The notes under the pieces: generated by a model
What the model saw: the letters and a program-made list of their open reading frames with translations, nothing else
What the model was told of the DNA's origin: nothing
Database searches by the model: none
Assembly (NCBI GenBank): GCA_007130445.1
Contig: SLSM01000118.1
Coordinates: 1-10,347, forward strand
Length of the DNA stretch: 10,347 bases
Direction of reading: 5' to 3'
Origin: Trueperaceae bacterium
GTDB lineage: Bacteria; Deinococcota; Deinococci; Deinococcales; Trueperaceae
Position numbers and translations under genes: made by a program
Shown here: piece after piece, positions 6,982-10,347 of the stretch
How the letters are laid out: each line of letters begins with the position of its first letter
How positions within the stretch are numbered: position 1 is the stretch's first letter

Positions 6982-6988
6982 CGCGGTC

Positions 6989-7726
6989 ATGGCCGTCGAG
7001 GTCTGTTCCTATCGCCTCACCTCCAAGGGTCGTCCCGTCGGCAGTCAGACCCTCTCACGCAGCGAGCGTGGCCGCGTCGCCTTCCTCGAGGCGAGGCTGC
7101 AGTTGCAGGGCTCGTTGGGGCAGGGCACCGTCACGCAGAGCAGCCGCGCGCACGCGAGCCGACACCACTCCCAGCAGTTCCGGGAGGAGACCGCACTGCG
7201 CGGTGAGCAGCGCCAGTACGACGTGCGCTTCGACGCCCAGCAGGGGCTCGTGGTCGCCGTCCGCGGCCGCAGCGACCGCGCGACGATGCCGTACATCCTG
7301 CCGTACCGCGATCCCCTGTCGCTGCTCGCCGAGCTCCGTGCCGCCGCCGCGGAACCGTGGGACGACGCCGCACCGCTGCGCATCCCGATGCTGGGCAAGG
7401 ACGTGGTCGTGGCCCGTGCCAACGACGTCGTCGCCGAGGGACCGTGGGGCCGAGCGCACGCGCGCGCCTTCCACCTCCACCCCGGCGGCAGCGTGGTCGT
7501 GGTGGAACTCGCACCGCCGCATCGCATCCTGCGCCTCGTGCAGCGCTTGGCCGAAGGCGTGGTCGAGGCGACGCTGGTGCGGACCGACGCCGAAGATCGC
7601 GTGGCGACGCTCGACGCGCCCGCCGAAGAACGCGCCGACGGCGCGGCGGGCGCCGGTGCGGGCAGCGCCTCCGGTCGGCGGCGTGGACGCCGACGCGGCC
7701 GCAGGCGGCGCGGAAAGCGCTCATGA
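6989..7726 (+). CDS. Protein of unknown function with arginine-rich C-terminal tail
   Basis: This 245-residue protein was not recognised with confidence. It has no signal peptide or membrane segment and is probably cytoplasmic. Residues 5-200 look like a mostly beta-strand domain; the order of motifs ('YRLTSKGRPVGSQTL' at 8-22, 'YRDPLSLLAELR' at 106-117, 'VELAPPHRILRLVQRL' at 172-187) is loosely reminiscent of DUF3108-type beta-sandwich proteins, but this is a weak impression. An Ala/Gly/Glu-rich linker (about 208-228) leads to a tail at 229-245 where about 12 of 17 residues are Arg or Lys, in blocks of three or four arginines separated by glycine. Such tails often bind nucleic acid, ribosomes or acidic surfaces. 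It appears to head an operon with folC, joined through a mini-ORF. The ATG is supported by the -10 box 7 bases upstream. Confidence 0.7.
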   Translation: MAVEVCSYRLTSKGRPVGSQTLSRSERGRVAFLEARLQLQGSLGQGTVTQSSRAHASRHHSQQFREETALRGEQRQYDVRFDAQQGLVVAVRGRSDRATMPYILPYRDPLSLLAELRAAAAEPWDDAAPLRIPMLGKDVVVARANDVVAEGPWGRAHARAFHLHPGGSVVVVELAPPHRILRLVQRLAEGVVEATLVRTDAEDRVATLDAPAEERADGAAGAGAGSASGRRRGRRRGRRRRGKRS

Positions 7727-7746
7727 GGCACCCCGCAACGACGTGA
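7723..7746 (+). CDS. Seven-codon mini-ORF bridging to folC
   Basis: An ATG overlapping the stop of the preceding gene (ATGA at 7723-7726) opens a frame of seven codons, Met-Arg-His-Pro-Ala-Thr-Thr, that ends in TGA at 7744-7746. That stop overlaps the folC GTG at 7743 (GTGA). It therefore links the two genes by four-base overlaps on both sides. It may hand a terminating ribosome on to folC rather than make a functional peptide. A chance arrangement is possible because such a short frame has little statistical weight. Confidence 0.35.
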   Translation: MRHPATT

Positions 7747-8972
7747 GCGCGACCCCAGCCACCGGTGCCGACGCCGCCTGGGCGTGGCTGGCGGCGCGAC
7801 GCCGGTCCGGTCGCACGCGCGATCCGGGCGTCGCACGCGCGCTGCTCGATCGGCTCGGCCTCCCTGACCCGCCCTCCGTCGTACACGTGGTCGGTACGAA
7901 CGGCAAGGGCTCGGTCGCCACCGCGCTCGCGGCGATGGCCAGCGCGTCCGGGCGGCGCAGCGGTTGCTTCGTGTCGCCCCACGTCGAGCACTACCGAGAG
8001 CGCATCGCGGTGGACGGCGCCCACGTCGGAGACGGCGAGGTCGTGGCGTTCACGGCGCGCGCCCGTGCGCTGGTCGAAGCCGGTGCGCCTGAGGCGCTCG
8101 CCGCCGGCTTCTTCGAGTGGACCCTCGCGCTCGCGCTCGACGTGTTCGCCGCTCGCGGCGTCGACGTCGCGATCGTCGAGGCCGGGGTCGGGGCCCGCCG
8201 CGACGCCACGCTGGCGCTGGGCAACGTGCGGGCCTCGGTCGTCACGAACATCGATCTCGACCACCTCGAGACGCTCGGACCCGACATCGCGTCGATCGCC
8301 TTCGACAAGGCCGCGGCGCTGCGTCCGGGCGTGCCGAGCGTGACCTGCGCCGACGGCGAGGGGCTGGCGATCCTGCGCGTCGAGGCCGTCAGGGTCGGCG
8401 CGACGCTGGTACGCTGCGACGCGGACGAACCGTTGGCCGCGCTGCCGGACGACGTCGCGGCCTACGGTCGCGCCGCGCACTGGCCGTCGACGCGCTTCGA
8501 CAACGTGCGCATGGCGTGCGCCGTCGCGCGCCTCCTGGGTTGGCCCGAGGCCGCCATCGCCACCGGGGCCCGCTCGGGCCCGCCCCCGGCCCGCTTCGAG
8601 CGTTTCGTCGTGGACGGCGTCAGCGTCGTGCTCGACGGGGCCCACGACCCCGCAGCCGCGCGCCGGTTGGCCGTCGACCTGCCACACGACACCGTGCTGC
8701 TGTTCGGGGCCTTGACGCGCAAACAGGGCGCGGCGACGCTCGCTGCACTCGCTCCGCACGTCGCACGCGTGATCGTGACCAGCGCCGACGCAGCCGAGGC
8801 GCCCGGCGAGTGGAACGCCGACGCGCACCTCGCCGATCCCGAACTCGCCCTGCGGACCGCCCTCACGTGGGCCGGGCCCGGCGGCACCGTCGCGATCGCA
8901 GGCTCGCTCTACCTCGCCGGGCGGGTGCGCAGCGTGCTGCGCCACGCGACACCGGCCCTAGGCGCGGTGTAG
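7743..8972 (+). CDS. folC: Bifunctional folylpolyglutamate/dihydrofolate synthase
   Basis: This 409-residue Mur-ligase-family enzyme adds glutamate to dihydropteroate and polyglutamate tails to folates in the cytoplasm, using ATP. The P-loop G51-T-N-G-K-G-S57 is perfect. 'SPHVEHYRERI' (78-88), 'EAGVGARRDATL' (147-158), 'TNIDLDHLETLG' (168-179, His174), and 'IAFDKA' with Lys189 as the likely carbamylated lysine follow in family order. The C-terminal domain has 'PARFERF' (282-288) and 'DGAHDP' (298-303), where most family members have DGAHNP. The GTG at 7743 is chosen because the encoded N-terminus fits the family start and other in-frame starts (for example GTG at 7683) lie inside the preceding gene; the start is still not certain. 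The usual 'EKAGIIKPG' is here 'DKAAALRPG'. Its TAG stop is part of the rimO -10 box. Confidence 0.92.
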   Translation: MSATPATGADAAWAWLAARRRSGRTRDPGVARALLDRLGLPDPPSVVHVVGTNGKGSVATALAAMASASGRRSGCFVSPHVEHYRERIAVDGAHVGDGEVVAFTARARALVEAGAPEALAAGFFEWTLALALDVFAARGVDVAIVEAGVGARRDATLALGNVRASVVTNIDLDHLETLGPDIASIAFDKAAALRPGVPSVTCADGEGLAILRVEAVRVGATLVRCDADEPLAALPDDVAAYGRAAHWPSTRFDNVRMACAVARLLGWPEAAIATGARSGPPPARFERFVVDGVSVVLDGAHDPAAARRLAVDLPHDTVLLFGALTRKQGAATLAALAPHVARVIVTSADAAEAPGEWNADAHLADPELALRTALTWAGPGGTVAIAGSLYLAGRVRSVLRHATPALGAV

Positions 8973-8975
8973 CCT
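8970..8975 (+). promoter_or_regulatory. Leaderless-type -10 box for rimO, overlapping the folC stop
   Basis: TAGCCT starts with the folC stop codon TAG and ends 6 bases before the rimO ATG at 8982. No ribosome binding site is visible in the spacer. The nine bases between folC and rimO are entirely taken up by this element and its spacer. Confidence 0.55.
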
Positions 8976-8981
8976 CCTCGG

Positions 8982-10347
8982 ATGGGACGCGTCGGCTTCG
9001 TCAGCCTGGGATGCCCGAAAGCGCTGGTCGACAGCGAGCGGATCCTCACGCAGCTGCGCGTCGAGGGGTACGACCTCGTGGACCGCTTCGAGGACGCCGA
9101 GCTCGTGGTCGTGAACACGTGCGGGTTCATCACACCAGCTGTCGAGGAGTCGTTGGACGCCATCGGAGAGGCCCTCGACAGGAGCGGCACCGTGGTGGTC
9201 ACCGGCTGCCTCGGCGAGCGCCCAGAGACGATCTTGGAACGGCATCCGCGGGTCGCCGCCGTGACGGGGCAGGCGGACGTGACGGGCGTGATGCGCGAGG
9301 TGCGTCGATTGCTGCCGCTCGAGCGCTCGGGGTTCACGGGCCTCTTGCCGCTGGTCAGCGAGGCCGGCCGGCCCGACACGCGCACCGTGAAGCTGACGCC
9401 CCGACACTACGCCTACCTGAAGATCGCCGAGGGCTGCAACCACCGCTGCAGCTTCTGCATCATCCCGTCGCTGCGGGGCGACCAGGTGTCGCGGGATGCG
9501 GCCGACGTGCTGTTCGAGGCGACGCGCCTCGTCGCCGGCGGGACCAAGGAGCTCGTCGTCATCGCCCAGGACTCGAGCGCCTACGGCAGCGACCTCCGCC
9601 ACCGCACCAGCCGCTACGCCGAACGCGACGTGGCGGCGCACCTCGTCCCGTTGGTGCGCGAGCTCTCTCGCCTCGGCGCGTGGGTGCGTCTGCACTACGT
9701 GTACCCCTACCCGCACGTCCGCGACCTGATCCCGCTCATGTCGGAGGGGTCGCTCCTGCCCTATCTCGACGTGCCGCTGCAGCACGCGAGCCCGAACGTG
9801 CTGCGGGCGATGCGGCGGCCGGGTGGCGCCGAGAGCCACCTCGAGACCATCCGCGCCTGGCGCTCGATCTGCCCGGACCTGACGATCCGCTCGACGTTCA
9901 TCGTCGGGTTCCCGGGCGAGACGGAGGACGACGTCGACCTCCTGCTCGACTTCCTGGCCGACGCGGAGCTCGATCGCGTCGGCGTGTTCACGTACTCGGA
10001 GGTGCCCGGAGCCGACGCCAACGCGTTGCCCGGTCACGTCCCCGAGGACGTCAAGCAGGAGCGCTACGCCCGCGTCATGACGCTGCAGCAGCATGTGTCG
10101 ACCACGCGGCTCGCCGCGAAGGTGGGGCGCGTGGTGCGGGCGATCGTGGACGACTACGGCGCGTTGCCGGGTGAGGTCGTCGCCCGCACGGAGGGCGACG
10201 CGCCCGGCATCGACGGCGTGCTGCGCTGCGAGACCGACGGCACGGTCAAGATCGGCGACGTGATCGAGGCTCGCATCACCGGCAGCGACGCCTACGACCT
10301 CGCGGGCACGTTCGTCCGCACGCTGCCGTGGCGACCCGCGGTGCCGA
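8982..10347 (+). CDS. rimO: Ribosomal protein S12 (Asp) methylthiotransferase, 3' end beyond the window
   Basis: This radical-SAM methylthiotransferase adds a methylthio group to a conserved aspartate of ribosomal protein S12. The N-terminal domain opens with 'VSLGCPKALVDSE', diagnostic of RimO, and supplies C11, C47 and C76 for the auxiliary 4Fe-4S cluster. The radical-SAM cluster motif C152-x3-C156-x2-C159 follows, then 'YPYPH' at 241-245, 'PLQHAS' at 265-270 and 'STFIVGFPGETE' at 304-315. A TRAM domain covers about 383-447, including 'DAPGIDG' at 406-412, which fits the RimO rather than the MiaB pattern. No stop codon occurs before base 10347; 455 codons are present, already about the full family length, so only a few residues should be missing. 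The ATG gives the canonical N-terminus. Neighbouring folC may be co-transcribed. Confidence 0.95.
   Translation, partial: MGRVGFVSLGCPKALVDSERILTQLRVEGYDLVDRFEDAELVVVNTCGFITPAVEESLDAIGEALDRSGTVVVTGCLGERPETILERHPRVAAVTGQADVTGVMREVRRLLPLERSGFTGLLPLVSEAGRPDTRTVKLTPRHYAYLKIAEGCNHRCSFCIIPSLRGDQVSRDAADVLFEATRLVAGGTKELVVIAQDSSAYGSDLRHRTSRYAERDVAAHLVPLVRELSRLGAWVRLHYVYPYPHVRDLIPLMSEGSLLPYLDVPLQHASPNVLRAMRRPGGAESHLETIRAWRSICPDLTIRSTFIVGFPGETEDDVDLLLDFLADAELDRVGVFTYSEVPGADANALPGHVPEDVKQERYARVMTLQQHVSTTRLAAKVGRVVRAIVDDYGALPGEVVARTEGDAPGIDGVLRCETDGTVKIGDVIEARITGSDAYDLAGTFVRTLPWRPAVP

Noticed and set aside
6723..7742. N-terminal extension of the folC frame to an ATG at 6723
   Set aside because: It would run through the lipoprotein gene on the other strand and the whole unknown gene in another frame, with low-complexity residues. 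The GTG at 7743 gives a normal FolC N-terminus.
8117..10174. A 685-codon plus-strand frame across folC and rimO
   Set aside because: It is Arg-rich and without motifs, and crosses two well-identified genes read in a different frame.
1..10347. RNA genes, CRISPR arrays, insertion sequences, prophage or defence genes
   Set aside because: No tRNA-like or rRNA segment, no spaced direct repeats, no transposase or integrase motifs, and no compositional break were seen on reading.

Overview
This is a very GC-rich, gene-dense bacterial chromosome segment: 10 supported protein genes, almost no non-coding DNA, and no tRNA, rRNA, CRISPR or insertion sequence. The best guess for the source is the phylum Deinococcota (Deinococcus-Thermus), perhaps a deep lineage such as Trueperaceae. 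The main clue is that each of the six genes that is not overlap-coupled to an upstream neighbour has a TANNNT -10 box ending only 5-7 bases before its start codon, with no convincing Shine-Dalgarno sequence. This is the leaderless-transcript arrangement well known from Deinococcus. The Thermus-like motif 3 of the seryl-tRNA synthetase agrees. The taxonomic call is an inference.

Region 1 (15-2910, +) is a tight three-gene operon in which each gene overlaps the next by four bases. It encodes a membrane polyferredoxin of the NosR/NapH/CcoG type, a secreted VanY-type D,D-carboxypeptidase, and an exported FixH/YtkA/CopC-like protein anchored by a C-terminal membrane helix and predicted to begin with histidine after signal cleavage. 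The operon probably continues upstream of the window. A polyferredoxin with a FixH/CopC-like partner suggests copper handling or respiratory-enzyme maturation (nos- or cco-like).

Region 2 (2936-4087, +) holds a DUF554 membrane protein and gatC, the small subunit of the tRNA-dependent amidotransferase, overlapping by one base (TGATG). Region 3 (4115-6942, -) holds serS, downstream of a lipoprotein alpha/beta hydrolase of unknown substrate. SerS converges on gatC.

Region 4 (6976-10347, +) starts divergently from the lipoprotein gene. It holds a conserved-looking protein of unknown function with an arginine-rich tail, folC (folylpolyglutamate/dihydrofolate synthase), and rimO (ribosomal protein S12 methylthiotransferase), which is open at the window end. 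A seven-codon mini-ORF bridges the unknown gene and folC by two four-base overlaps. GatC, SerS, RimO and FolC make the right-hand two thirds largely a translation and one-carbon housekeeping region. The left operon is the more accessory part. I did not find a clearly new defence or mobile system; the most informative signals are the leaderless promoter set, the polyferredoxin/carboxypeptidase/copper-type operon, and the mini-ORF junction.
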